A DNA stretch of 64,000 nucleotides from an uncultured Campylobacter sp. (GTDB lineage Bacteria; Campylobacterota; Campylobacteria; Campylobacterales; Campylobacteraceae): contig CAKVDW010000005.1 in assembly GCA_934728065.1 (NCBI GenBank), forward strand, positions 29,417-93,416, given 5' to 3'. A program made the position numbers and the translations under genes. Under the pieces are notes generated by a model. It was not told where the DNA came from, did no database searches, and saw nothing but the letters and a program-made list of their open reading frames with translations. Positions 1-8,523 of this stretch are shown here, one piece after another. How positions within the stretch are numbered: position 1 is the first letter of the stretch; each line of letters starts with the position of its first letter.

Positions 1-411
1 GATAAGTTCAGCCGCAAAAACAAAGATAAGAATTTTCTTTAAAAAGTCAATAACCCCTTCCATATGTGGATAAATGAGCGATTCTTTGAGCATATTTCTT
101 TCGTTAAAGCCTATTTTTTTGCGTATAAGCACATAAAAAAATACTCCAAGCCCCATATAACCAAGTCCGCCAATTTGTATCAAAAACAAAATGATAGCCT
201 GTCCTGTGAAAGTAAAGTCTAAAGCCGTATTTTTAACTATTAAGCCCGTCATACTCACAGCAGAAGTAGCTGTAAATAAAGCGTCCATAAAGCTTATAGG
301 CGTTTTGCTTACCCCATCAAGTCTAAGCAAAAAAGCTCCTATAACAGCGATAATGACATAGCCTGAAAATAAAAATCGAACCGTTCGTCTGTCAAAATTC
401 GTTTGTTTCAA
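1..411 (-). CDS. ktrB: K+ uptake transporter membrane subunit, TrkH/KtrB family (partial, N-terminal part)
   Basis: The gene runs off the window's left edge, so only the first 137 codons are visible. The translation begins TTG-K-Q-T-N-F-D and shows a first membrane helix around residues 13-28. The pore-loop-like segment DALFTATSAVSMTGL follows near residue 45, then IGGLGYMG near residue 80; both are hallmarks of the Trk/Ktr potassium channel-like subunit of the inner membrane. No ATG fits. The TTG is preceded by a GGAG ribosome-binding site six bases upstream, which decides the start. The family works with a cytoplasmic NAD/ATP-binding RCK subunit, not visible here. Assignment is from motifs; Ktr versus Trk cannot be settled from this fragment. 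Confidence 0.8.
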   Translation of the reverse strand, partial: MKQTNFDRRTVRFLFSGYVIIAVIGAFLLRLDGVSKTPISFMDALFTATSAVSMTGLIVKNTALDFTFTGQAIILFLIQIGGLGYMGLGVFFYVLIRKKIGFNERNMLKESLIYPHMEGVIDFLKKILIFVFAAELI

Positions 412-501
412 AAAAACTCCATTTATAAAGTAAAACATAAATTTTACTACTAAAAATATAAAAATAAACTAAAACTTTATTTTACTTTAAAAAAAATAAG
501 C

Positions 502-507
502 TATAAT
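502..507 (+). promoter_or_regulatory. -10 box of tRNA-Phe promoter
   Basis: A perfect TATAAT lies 16 bases before the first base of the tRNA. It is preceded by an A/T-rich run, the usual Campylobacter sigma-70 layout with no clear -35 box. Confidence 0.7.
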
Positions 508-523
508 TTTAATTTACTTTTGT

Positions 524-599
524 GGTTGGATAGCTCAGTCGGTAGAGCAGCAGACTGAAAATCTGCGTGTCGGCAGTTCGATTCTGCCTCTAACCACCA
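524..599 (+). tRNA. tRNA-Phe (GAA)
   Basis: A 76-base cloverleaf. The acceptor arms GGTTGGA and TCTAACC pair with one G-T wobble. The D-arm is AGCTCAGTCGGTAGAGCA and the anticodon loop carries GAA at 557-559. The T-arm is GGCAG-TTCGATT-CTGCC and the CCA tail is encoded. Its last base abuts the stop codon of the convergent aminopeptidase gene. Confidence 0.97.
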
Positions 600-2384
600 T
601 TATTTAACCTTTCTTTTAAGCCAGCTCAAGGCTTGTCCCTTTAAATGCGGAGAAAGAGCCTTAAACACCCTTTGATGATACTTGTTAAGCCACGATTTCT
701 CAGTCTTATCAAGCAACGAAAAATCAATCAAATTCCGCTCAAAAGGACAAAGAGTAAGCGTCTCAAAACACAAAAATTCGCCAAATCCCTTTTCTCTAGT
801 ATTTGCACTTGCTATGACAACAAGATTTTCAAGCCGAATGCCCCATTTCCCCTGTCTATAAACACCCGGTTCAATAGAGCTTATCATACCTACACGAGCT
901 TTGTTGTGAGTATTTGTAGCTGAAAATTGCGAAATAGCAACGGGTGCTTGATGCACACTTAAAAAATACCCTACTCCGTGTCCTGTGCCGTGCATATACT
1001 CAAGCCCTTGTTCCCATAAATTTGCCCTTGCAAGCGTATCAAGTGAGGATAAGGCTACGCTTTTAGGAAAAGTCGCACGACTTAGGGCTATTAAAGCTTT
1101 TAAAACAAGCGTATAATCTCGCTTTTGCGCCCTATTTACCTTACCAACAGGCACAACGCGCGTTATATCTGTCGTGCCGTTTTGATACTGTGCGCCAGAA
1201 TCTACAAGCAACAAGCCATTTCCTTGAATTTTAGAGTATTTTTTCTTGCTCGCTTGATAATGCGGCAGGGCTGAGTTAGCATTAAAGCCTGCTATAGTAG
1301 CAAATGAGTTGCAAAAATAAAGAGGTGATTTGGCTCGAAATGCTGAAATTTTAGCATCTATATCGAGTTCATCAAGCTTTTCTCCCCTTTTTATCATCTT
1401 TTCAAAATATGAAAAAAATTCACACAAGGCTATGCCGTCTGCTATCATCGCGTTTTTAATGTGCTTGAGTTCTTTGGCATTTTTACACGCTTTCATTAGC
1501 AAGGTAGGATTACAAGCTTTAATGAGTTTGTTTTGATTTTGTTTAAATTCTTGGGCGATAAAAACGCTGGTATTTTTTGGGTCTATTAGGATTTTAGCAT
1601 TTTTAAGCCCCCTTAAAACTTCTTGAACGCTTTCATATTCACAAAGCCTAAAGCCTTGTTTTTTAAGCTTTAGGGCAAGTTGTTGGTCGATTTTTGAGCT
1701 ATCAACAAAAAGTGTGGCTGATTTTTCATCAATGAGCAAAAAGGACAAAAAAACGGGATTGTAAGCAATGTCAAGCCCACGCAAATTTGTAAGATAGGCT
1801 ATATCATCAAGTAAAGAAATAAAATGATGCGTTGCTCCTTGCTCGCGCATTTGCTCGCGAACCTTGCTGAGTTTTTGTGCCACACTCTCGCCTTGATATA
1901 TAGTTTTTTGCTCAAAAATTATAGACTTTGGCAAGGGTGGGCTTTTAAAAAGCTCGCTCAATAAATCCTTAAAAATAAGTTTGAGTTTTTTTGGCTTAAA
2001 GGCTTTTTTCAACTCCTTTGCCGAATTTAAAGACAAATGCTTTGGATTTACGCCAACTAAGGAATCTTTCTTAAGAGTTTCAACAAGAAAATTTGAAAAA
2101 TTATGCTGTGAGCTTTGTTTTTCAAGCACTATCCCACTGCCTATAAGCTCTTGTTCGGCTTGAAGCCAATAACGACCGTCTGTAAAAAGATGAGCCGCAT
2201 TTGCAAACACTATTAAAACGCCTGCTGAACCTGTAAAACCACTCACAAAAGCTCTGTGCGCAAAACATTCTGGCAAATACTCATTAAAATGAATGTCTGC
2301 TGTTGGCACGACAAAGGCGCTTAAATTTTCCCTTTTCATCAACTCTTGCAAAGCCTTTACGCGATTAGCATAGACATTTGACAT
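600..2384 (-). CDS. pepP: Xaa-Pro aminopeptidase (M24 family)
   Basis: Cytosolic metallo-aminopeptidase that removes an N-terminal residue preceding proline. The 594-aa length fits the three-domain eukaryote-like aminopeptidase P form: two creatinase-N domains to about residue 300, then the pita-bread M24 domain. Metal ligands are recognisable: Asp395 and Asp406 (VDSG and TTDITR), His469 in HGTGHGVG, Glu505 in SSIEPGVY and Glu519 in IRLEN. A good AAAGGAT ribosome-binding site precedes the ATG. C. jejuni has a near same-length homologue (Cj0653c, from memory). It stands alone between the tRNA and the fabI gene, with a 107-bp spacer upstream. Confidence 0.92.
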   Translation of the reverse strand: MSNVYANRVKALQELMKRENLSAFVVPTADIHFNEYLPECFAHRAFVSGFTGSAGVLIVFANAAHLFTDGRYWLQAEQELIGSGIVLEKQSSQHNFSNFLVETLKKDSLVGVNPKHLSLNSAKELKKAFKPKKLKLIFKDLLSELFKSPPLPKSIIFEQKTIYQGESVAQKLSKVREQMREQGATHHFISLLDDIAYLTNLRGLDIAYNPVFLSFLLIDEKSATLFVDSSKIDQQLALKLKKQGFRLCEYESVQEVLRGLKNAKILIDPKNTSVFIAQEFKQNQNKLIKACNPTLLMKACKNAKELKHIKNAMIADGIALCEFFSYFEKMIKRGEKLDELDIDAKISAFRAKSPLYFCNSFATIAGFNANSALPHYQASKKKYSKIQGNGLLLVDSGAQYQNGTTDITRVVPVGKVNRAQKRDYTLVLKALIALSRATFPKSVALSSLDTLARANLWEQGLEYMHGTGHGVGYFLSVHQAPVAISQFSATNTHNKARVGMISSIEPGVYRQGKWGIRLENLVVIASANTREKGFGEFLCFETLTLCPFERNLIDFSLLDKTEKSWLNKYHQRVFKALSPHLKGQALSWLKRKVK

Positions 2385-2491
2385 TATTATCCTTTGTGAA
2401 ATTCTGGCTAAATCTAGCGCATTTAAATTGATAAATCATAGCAATTTTAAAAACCAAACCCTAGAAAAGGCTTAAAAATTTGCATTTTAAC

Positions 2492-3316
<825 letters not shown>

Positions 3317-4000
3317 TTATCCTTTGATGAGTTTGATGAAATTGCTTGCTTTAAGCGCGGCTGAGCCGATGAGAACGCCACCACAATGCTGTAAAGCTAA
3401 AATTTCTTTGATACTGCTTTCATTTACGCTGCCGCCATAAAGCAATTTTGCGCTTGTTTTTTCGCGCAAAAAGGCTAAAATTTCGCCTATGTCTTTTAAA
3501 TTTGCGCTCACTCCCGTGCCGATAGAGTAAATAGGCTCGTAAGCGATGATGAGCTTATCATACTCTAAATCCACGCTTTCAAGCTGTGCGCTTAAAAATG
3601 CCTTTGTCTTGCCCTCGCTTTTGATTTTCGCATCCTCGCCCACGCAAAAGATGATTTGATAGCCTTGCGCTTTGGCGAAGTCAAATTTAGCCTTGATGAG
3701 CTTTTCGCTTTCAGCAAGCAAAACTCGCCGCTCTGAATGTCCGATTAAAACGCACTCAATGCCAAATTCGTCTAAATGCTCTTTGCCGATTTCGCCTGTG
3801 AATGCGCCGTTTATGCAAGGGTAGAAATTTTGCGCACCCTGTGTGAAATTTAACGCCTTTGCAACAAAGGCGACACTTGGGGGGAAAACGATGATTTCAT
3901 CGCCGTTTGCGTGCGTTTTTAAAAAGGCATTTAGCTCATCAGCATAATTTTCAAAACTTGCTTTGTTGTGGTTGCACTTTAAATTTGCTGCGTAAATCAT
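3317..4000 (-). CDS. tpiA: Triosephosphate isomerase
   Basis: Interconverts dihydroxyacetone phosphate and glyceraldehyde 3-phosphate. The protein has 227 aa, shorter than the usual 250 or so, as I recall is normal in Campylobacter. Lys8 (ANLKCN), His88 in IGHSERR and Glu155 in [11 protein letters not shown] form the active site; the phosphate-binding YGGSVN is near residue 190. In C. jejuni tpiA directly follows pgk. Here an 8.3-kb block on the opposite strand separates them, so tpiA-fabI must now rely on a promoter in 4001-4260. Confidence 0.95.
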   Translation of the reverse strand: MIYAANLKCNHNKASFENYADELNAFLKTHANGDEIIVFPPSVAFVAKALNFTQGAQNFYPCINGAFTGEIGKEHLDEFGIECVLIGHSERRVLLAESEKLIKAKFDFAKAQGYQIIFCVGEDAKIKSEGKTKAFLSAQLESVDLEYDKLIIAYEPIYSIGTGVSANLKDIGEILAFLREKTSAKLLYGGSVNESSIKEILALQHCGGVLIGSAALKASNFIKLIKG

Positions 4001-4261
4001 CTTTTATCCTTTCTTTAAAATTTGCAAAAATTCCTACAAAATTTTTTAATTATGTTAGCAATACCGTTTTAATGGATTGATAAAATATCACAAAAAATTT
4101 ATAAAAATATATAAATTTTCACTCAAAAGGACAAAATTTGCTTTATTGTTTTGCTTTTAAATTTCTCATCAAAAAACCGCATTCATTAAATTTTCAGCAA
4201 AAATACTATAAAATTTCACTCAAAAATTTATAAACCAAAACATTAAAAAAGGCAAAACGCA
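4001..4261. other. Divergent AT-rich spacer between tpiA and the WYL regulator gene (left edge of the accessory island)
   Basis: No gene is visible. TATAAAAT at 4207-4214 is a plausible -10 box for the rightward regulator gene, 47 bases before its ATG. On the minus strand an AACATAAT-like element near 4050 could serve tpiA, but this is weak. The segment 4018-4046 (AAAATTTGCAAAAATT..ACAAAATTTT) resembles 12312-12340 at the other edge of the island, though both are low complexity. Confidence 0.4.
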
Positions 4262-5147
4262 ATGACACCATCGCCAAAAGCACCAAAAGACAGTTCAGCT
4301 ACAAGAATACTTCTCATCATCAAAGCACTTATCAACGGCAAAGACATAGATACTTTAAGTCAAAAGGACTTTGACTTTGATATAAGCAAACGCACCTTTC
4401 AAAGAGACATTAAAAAGATAAAAGACTTTTTTACTGAAAAGAATGCGAATTTACAAGAGGGGGGGGGGGTTGCAAAAACCATTCAAAAATTTGCCACTTT
4501 AAGTGGTATCAAATCCCTTTATCCTACACTTGATGAATACTTTCTGGCTGAATTTTTAGACGATAACACAAATTTCATTTATCACATAAGCCCAAGTTCT
4601 TATGCTAAGACAAACCCGCAGCTTTTTGATGATCTTTCATCAGCCATACTCAAACACACTGTTTTAAGCTTTGAGTATAAGGACAAGCAAAGAGAAGTAA
4701 AGCCTTATGAGCTTTCTCACATACAAAGGCATTTGGTATCTTATCGCTGATGAAAAGGATACTCTTAAACACTTTGCCTTTAACAAGCTCAAAAATGTCA
4801 AATTTTTAGATAAAACCTTTACTTTAAAAGCTAAATTTGTCAGCCAACTTCAAAAGAAGCAAGATTTATGGCTTTGTCAAAATCCCAAAAACGCCTTACT
4901 TCACATAAAACCCAAAGCCAAAGAATATTTTTTAAGAAAACCCCTACCACAAAACTTTCATATCGTAAAAGATAGCGAGCAAGGCTTGCTTGTGCGCGTG
5001 AGCTTTGCCTTTGATGATGAGCTTTTTAAGCTTGTTAAAACTTGGCTTCCTTACATAAGCATAAAAGAACCAAAACAAATGCAAGATGAGTTTGAAAACA
5101 TTTTAAAAGAGTATTTAAAAGAAAGTGAAAAAGATGATGAAATATAA
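4262..5147 (+). pseudogene. WYL-domain transcriptional regulator, phase-variable and frameshifted
   Basis: Two overlapping reading frames together make one typical WYL regulator of about 295 aa. The first frame (4262-4750) holds an N-terminal winged helix-turn-helix (residues 12-55, with SKRTFQRDIKKIK) and the beginning of the WYL domain, ending at KPYEL. The second frame (from about 4718) continues with YKGIWYLIADEK, the signature of the WYL fold, and the C-terminal WCX-like extension to 5147. A single-base indel near 4710-4722 explains the break: dropping one A from CACATACAAAGG restores ELSHYKGIWYL. Separately, an 11-G tract at 4459-4469 sits between the DNA-binding and WYL parts; in this copy it is in frame. 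Known WYL regulators such as BrxR and CapW control phage-defence operons. Here the gene heads the dynamin island. The indel could be real or a sequencing error. Confidence 0.8.
4459..4469 (+). repeat. Poly-G tract (11 G) inside the WYL regulator
   Basis: Eleven consecutive G at codons 66-69 of the regulator. The frame continues through it in this copy (EGGGV), so the tract itself is in the ON length for the upstream half. Slipped-strand changes would truncate the protein after the helix-turn-helix. G tracts of this length are the classic phase-variation element of Campylobacter. Confidence 0.9.
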
Positions 5148-5781
5148 AAACAAAGGGGGAATGAAAATGTAATAAAACTATGGTTTTTTGCAAGCACAAT
5201 TAAGGCATAAATTTTAGTCAAAATCCTAAAATTTATTAATGACTTGGCTTGTCATTAATGCTTGTCATTTTGCTTTGTCGTAATGAAGCGTTATATTCTT
5301 TGTCATACTGAGGCTTTAGCCGAAGTATCCAAAAACACTTTACATTGTCATACTGAGCTTTCGCAAGAAAGCGAAGTATCCATAAATTTAAAAAGTTTGT
5401 CTTAATTTCTTTGTGGATATTTCGCCTACGGCTCAATATGACAAGAGAAAATAACTCAATATGACAGTGTGGCGGTGTGGATTTTTTTGCTGTGGCTTGC
5501 GCCTTGCAACCCGTTGGGTCGCCTTTTTGCAAAAGGCTTAAAATGATAATACGGGTTTTCGCTTTGTGCTAACGCATTTTGCTCAAAATGACAAAAACCA
5601 AAGTTTGTCATACTGAGGCTTTAGCCGAAGTATCCATACATAAAACGGAATTTGTGGATTTTTGTGCTGTGGCTACGCCTTGCAATCCGCCTAGTCGCTA
5701 ACGCTCAAAATGACAAAATTTACAGAAGCATTGAAACGAAATTTGTAAAAATTTAAAAAATTTTTACGAGAGGTGCAAAAA
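5148..5781. repeat. Repeat-rich spacer with dispersed palindromic repeats (block A)
   Basis: No credible gene. Units of the dispersed family (flanks GTCATACTGAG and CGAAGTATCC around a small hairpin) occur at 5302-5330, 5347-5381 and 5607-5635. A diverged inverted unit lies at 5415-5442 (GGATATTTCGCCTACGGCTCAATATGAC). The unit at 5347 has a perfect GCTTTC-GCAA-GAAAGC hairpin. The open frame across 5236-5532 consists of these repeats and is not counted as a gene. Confidence 0.85.
5455..5634 (+). repeat. Long repeat, copy 1 of an inverted pair (other copy at 30529-30707)
   Basis: About 180 bp beginning CTCAATATGACAGTGTGG and ending with a palindromic unit. The reverse complement of 30529-30707 matches along its whole length with only about nine differences by eye, four of them clustered in the CCCGTTGGG/CCCGCCTAG stretch. 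A shorter third relative lies just downstream at about 5651-5714 (GTGGATTTTTGTGCTGTGGC...). Confidence 0.85.
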
Positions 5782-5796
5782 CGACATTATGTGTCG
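5782..5796 (+). promoter_or_regulatory. Candidate operator, copy 1 (CGACA-N5-TGTCG)
   Basis: A perfect 5-bp inverted repeat CGACA-TTATG-TGTCG ending 11 bases before a TACAAT -10 box, so it covers the -35 position. The identical 15-mer with the same surroundings recurs at 10953-10967 in front of the second half of the island. Function as an operator is inferred from position and conservation. Confidence 0.55.
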
Positions 5797-5807
5797 CAGG
5801 GCTGTGT

Positions 5808-5813
5808 TACAAT
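5808..5813 (+). promoter_or_regulatory. -10 box, copy 1 (CTGTGTTACAAT)
   Basis: TACAAT within CTGTGTTACAAT. The same string occurs at the same distance from the CGACA palindrome in copy 2 (10979-10984). It would give a transcript starting near 5820, at the first arm of the leader inverted repeat. Confidence 0.6.
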
Positions 5814-5819
5814 GAGATT

Positions 5820-5898
5820 GTTTAAACGAAAATTTGTGCTTTAAAAAAGCGTGAAAAAGTGGCTAAAAGCGTTATTAAAGCCAAATGTTCGTTTAAAC
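5820..5898 (+). promoter_or_regulatory. Structured 5' leader, copy 1, bounded by an 11-bp inverted repeat
   Basis: GTTTAAACGAA at 5820-5830 and its exact reverse complement TTCGTTTAAAC at 5888-5898 would pair in the RNA. They enclose 57 bases and place the AAGGAG ribosome-binding site (5911-5916) 12 bases beyond the closing arm. The second arm, the ribosome-binding region and part of the loop recur before the gene at 11231. This suggests a conserved post-transcriptional element or a duplicated 5' region. Confidence 0.55.
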
Positions 5899-5921
5899 AA
5901 AATTTTACACAAGGAGTAAAA

Positions 5922-6167
5922 ATGCAAGTTATGTTGAGATTTTTTGTGTGTCCAAAGTGCAAAAAAGAAAGCGAAGTGCTTTTTCACACCTTTCAGTGGG
6001 TTGATATAGAAAAAGGTTTCAAACCGCCACAATGCGATGAAAATGCGGAGTATAAAGATGGTTTTATATACTGCAAAAGTTGCGGTGTGCGTATGAAAGA
6101 AAAGCTATCTGCGTTTTCTGTGGTGGTAGATAAAATCGAAAGATTTATCAAAAGCCTTTTCAAATGA
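5922..6167 (+). CDS. Small zinc-ribbon protein with amphipathic C-terminal tail
   Basis: An 81-aa protein I cannot place in a named family. Cys10-x2-Cys13 and Cys51-x2-Cys54 form a likely zinc ribbon, with an extra Cys38. The last 15 residues (from VVVDKIERF to IKSLFK) are basic and amphipathic, suggesting membrane or partner binding. The start is set by AAGGAG 5-6 bases upstream; a longer frame opening at a GTG at 5859 is rejected because it reads through the leader repeat. It is the first gene after the copy-1 operator/promoter. A second zinc-ribbon protein with a similar tail ends the dynamin operon (10126-10317), so the two may be related parts of one system. Confidence 0.7.
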   Translation: MQVMLRFFVCPKCKKESEVLFHTFQWVDIEKGFKPPQCDENAEYKDGFIYCKSCGVRMKEKLSAFSVVVDKIERFIKSLFK

Positions 6168-6178
6168 CAAACAAAGCG

Positions 6179-6223
6179 TCCGCAAAGACACTAAACTAAA
6201 TTTATGCTAAAAGGAGAGAAATG
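6179..6223 (+). repeat. Leader repeat, copy 1 (ribosome-binding leader before a 5-codon ORF)
   Basis: TCCGCAAAGACACTAAACTA.. through AAAAGGAG and an ATG. Forty-five bases that recur almost unchanged at 6867-6912, where they lead into the first dynamin gene. In this copy the ATG at 6221 opens only Met-Lys-Lys-Gln-Ile-stop (6221-6238), despite an excellent AAAAGGAG site. This looks like a start signal separated from its gene by an insertion. Confidence 0.8.
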
Positions 6224-6251
6224 AAAAAGCAAATTTAAAGACACAAAGCAA

Positions 6252-6284
6252 ATAAGGCTTTGAATTTAGCCTTATGCTTTTTTT
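6252..6284 (+). terminator. Rho-independent terminator or attenuator
   Basis: Perfect 8-bp stem ATAAGGCT (6252-6259) with AGCCTTAT (6268-6275), extendable through a bulge by AAAGCA/TGCTTT, followed by a run of seven T (6278-6284). It lies just after the five-codon ORF, so transcription from the first promoter may partly end here before the 128-aa gene and the dynamins. Confidence 0.75.
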
Positions 6285-6431
6285 GGGATTAAGGCTGAGT
6301 TTTTGAGCGTTTGAAAACAAATTCAAGCACTCATTTAACCCCCTGAATTTAAGCCATAAATTTAGGGAATTATCTTTGTTAAATTTTGACAAAGAGAACA
6401 AAATTTGCAAAAGGCAAAGAAAGGATAAAAA

Positions 6432-6818
6432 ATGGCAACAACACAAAAACACTTAGATAAAGTAGAGATGGAAGAGAATAAAAAGGAGCAAGGAGTTGTT
6501 ATGAATGAACAACAAATTAAATTAAGAGAGTTATGTAGTAACTCCGAAACCAGCATAAAAGAAGTTTCTAATTATTACTCTAATAATAATGATAGATTCG
6601 ACGCTGTTGACGATTTACGGTGCATGAAGTATATTGTTAATAGTACTCATTATTTTGTATCCCAATGCATGAAAAACTATGACGAAGTGCAATTGAAAGC
6701 AGGAGAAACTCTTAGCAAAGAGTTACCTGAGGCTCAACAAGGTGTGCAAAAGGATACTGATATGAAAAATTCAAGTAATCCGCGGCTTTTTCGATTTTTT
6801 GATAAAAAGCGATATTAG
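6432..6818 (+). CDS. Hypothetical 128-aa protein
   Basis: Not recognised. It is mostly polar and predicted helical, with no signal peptide and no membrane segment. It has two cysteines in the middle and ends in a basic RFFDKKRY. A clear AAAGGAT site precedes the ATG by six bases. Its DNA (codons such as TTA AGA GAG TTA TGT) reads differently from the neighbouring dynamin genes. The gene sits exactly between the two copies of the 45-bp leader repeat, as if inserted between a promoter leader and the dynamin gene. Co-transcription with the dynamins is possible, but a terminator precedes it and a hairpin follows it. Confidence 0.6.
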   Translation: MATTQKHLDKVEMEENKKEQGVVMNEQQIKLRELCSNSETSIKEVSNYYSNNNDRFDAVDDLRCMKYIVNSTHYFVSQCMKNYDEVQLKAGETLSKELPEAQQGVQKDTDMKNSSNPRLFRFFDKKRY

Positions 6819-6830
6819 CACCCTTGTGTC

Positions 6831-6859
6831 CCCGTTTTCTGCGCCAAAAAGAAAACGGG
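6831..6859. other. Strong hairpin between the 128-aa gene and the dynamin leader
   Basis: CCCGTTTTCT (6831-6840) and AGAAAACGGG (6850-6859) form a perfect 10-bp stem with a 9-base loop. There is no T run on the + side, so it is not a classical terminator. An mRNA stabilising or processing role, or a remnant of an inserted element, are alternatives. Confidence 0.6.
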
Positions 6860-6866
6860 CAAAATG

Positions 6867-6912
6867 TCCGCAAAGACACTAAACTAAATTTACGCCAAAA
6901 GGAGAAAAAATG
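6867..6912 (+). repeat. Leader repeat, copy 2 (ribosome-binding leader of the first dynamin gene)
   Basis: Matches 6179-6223 except for a few bases (TACGCCAAAAGG for TATGCTAAAAGG). It supplies the AAAAGGAG site five to six bases before the dynamin ATG at 6910. Confidence 0.8.
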
Positions 6913-8523
6913 GCAAATGTAATGTTAAATTCACAAAAAAATTTTGTGGAGTATTTGGAGCAAGTGAATGCGCTTGTGAAAGAGGCTGGGCTTGATAAAA
7001 GCAAAGATACGCTCATCAAGTCTATACAAGAAAGAGAGCTTTTAGTGCCTGTTGTGGGCGGCTTTTCAGCTGGCAAAAGCACGGCGATAAACGCTTTTTT
7101 GGGAGAGGACATTTTAAGCGTGGCGATTACGCCTGAAACTGCGCTGGCTACGGAGCTGCGCTACACGCAAGGGGCTTCATACGCTGAGGCTGTCAAAGAA
7201 AACGGACAAACAGAAAGGATAGAGCTTGATAAATTCAGCACTCTTAAAGATAGGGCGAGTGAGTTTCAGTTTGTGAGACTTTATCTTAACAACCCAAAAT
7301 TAGAGCAAATCAAGCCTTTAATTTTAGTCGATATGCCCGGCTTTGACGCACCTTTGGAGGCACATAACAAAGCGATTATGGAGTATTTGGCTCGCGGGGT
7401 GTATTTTGTGATTTTAGATAGCGTTGAAAATGGCATTATCGCAATGAGTATCAAAAAGCACATTGATAGCTTGATGTCTTTGGGGCGTGAATTTAGCTTT
7501 TGTTTAAGCAAAGGCGATTTGCGCTCAAAAGACGATATAGACACTATTTGTCAAAGCATAGCGCAGGATTTGGAGTTTGAATTTGGCTATGAAAAGCCTA
7601 TACATTTGCTGAGCAAAAAGGACAGCAAGGCTTTTGACAAGCTCATCGCTGAGATTAACGCTGAAAGTCTTTTTGAAAAGCTATTTAAAGATGATTTGAA
7701 AGTGGATTTCATCGACACAAAATCAAGCTTGCAAACCACAATTTCAGCTTTACAAGCGAGCAAAGATGAAGCGCAAAATGCTATCAAAGAGCTAGAACAA
7801 GGCTTGAAATCCATAGCTCGCACAAAGAGCAACCTAGCGGACAACAACCCCATAGACATTCAAGCTGCTGTGGCTGCTACTTTAAACGCTGTGGATAGGG
7901 CTTTGATGGCTGATATGAGTTCATTAGCAAAGCTTGTTATCAGCAATCAACAAGCCTTTTCAAGCGAAGTGAGCGAAGTGGTGCGAAGCACCTTGCTGAA
8001 TGAATTTAGCAAGCAAAGCAAAGAGCAGATTCAAACCCTTGTTAATGCCTATAAAGAGGACTTACTCAATCGCGAAAGTAAGGATTTGATAATGTCTTGG
8101 CGAAAAGAGTGCGTGGAAGGACTTTTGCAAGCTTTGCGCTCAAAGGTAGATGATGAATTCATCGATGACATAGCCTTGCTAAAAGCCGTAAAAGAAAGCT
8201 TGATGATGATAGATTATCCACAGATTGCCTACTCAAAAATCCCCGACAAAATCAAAGGCGCAAGCGGCACGCTCAAAGACTGGGAAGCTGATGAGTTTAT
8301 CGAGGTTGTTTCAAACTTTGTCAGCAATTTTCAAAGCCAAGTTCGTAGAGATATAAATGCTTTTGCAGACGAGTTGGAGGACACTTTTAATGGCGTGAAA
8401 ATCGGCGAATCCGTCTTTAAAAAGCTTATAAGCGAGCTAACAAGGCTTGAAAGCGATTTGAAAAACAAGGCAGCAAGGCTTGATGAATACAAAAATTTAG
8501 AAAGGAAACTCCAAGATGCTTAA
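6910..8523 (+). CDS. Dynamin-like GTPase 1
   Basis: A 537-aa large GTPase. The P-loop GGFSAGKST is at residues 50-58, a switch-I threonine lies in ITPETALA (about 73-80), the G3 motif DMPGFD at 141-146 and the G4 equivalent SKGD at 200-203. The rest is almost entirely helical, as in dynamin stalks, with coiled-coil stretches near 275-310 and at the C-terminus. Bacterial dynamin-like proteins bind and remodel membranes and often occur as adjacent partner pairs, for example Cj0411/Cj0412 in C. jejuni and LeoA-LeoC in E. coli. This copy is shorter than I recall for the C. jejuni pair. Its stop overlaps the start of the second dynamin by eight bases, indicating translational coupling and a stoichiometric complex. 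No transmembrane segment is obvious. Confidence 0.88.
   Translation: MANVMLNSQKNFVEYLEQVNALVKEAGLDKSKDTLIKSIQERELLVPVVGGFSAGKSTAINAFLGEDILSVAITPETALATELRYTQGASYAEAVKENGQTERIELDKFSTLKDRASEFQFVRLYLNNPKLEQIKPLILVDMPGFDAPLEAHNKAIMEYLARGVYFVILDSVENGIIAMSIKKHIDSLMSLGREFSFCLSKGDLRSKDDIDTICQSIAQDLEFEFGYEKPIHLLSKKDSKAFDKLIAEINAESLFEKLFKDDLKVDFIDTKSSLQTTISALQASKDEAQNAIKELEQGLKSIARTKSNLADNNPIDIQAAVAATLNAVDRALMADMSSLAKLVISNQQAFSSEVSEVVRSTLLNEFSKQSKEQIQTLVNAYKEDLLNRESKDLIMSWRKECVEGLLQALRSKVDDEFIDDIALLKAVKESLMMIDYPQIAYSKIPDKIKGASGTLKDWEADEFIEVVSNFVSNFQSQVRRDINAFADELEDTFNGVKIGESVFKKLISELTRLESDLKNKAARLDEYKNLERKLQDA

Noticed and set aside
5236..5532. 98-aa open frame on the minus strand
   Set aside because: It is composed of translated palindromic repeats (repeated WILR..QYD patterns), has no ribosome-binding site and lies in a repeat block.
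5302..5635. Possible CRISPR array
   Set aside because: Units are irregularly spaced, occur in both orientations, have variable cores and no uniform spacers; no cas genes in the window.
5859..6167. Longer zinc-ribbon protein starting at GTG 5859
   Set aside because: The extra 21 codons run through the leader inverted repeat, and a strong AAGGAG site supports the ATG at 5922.
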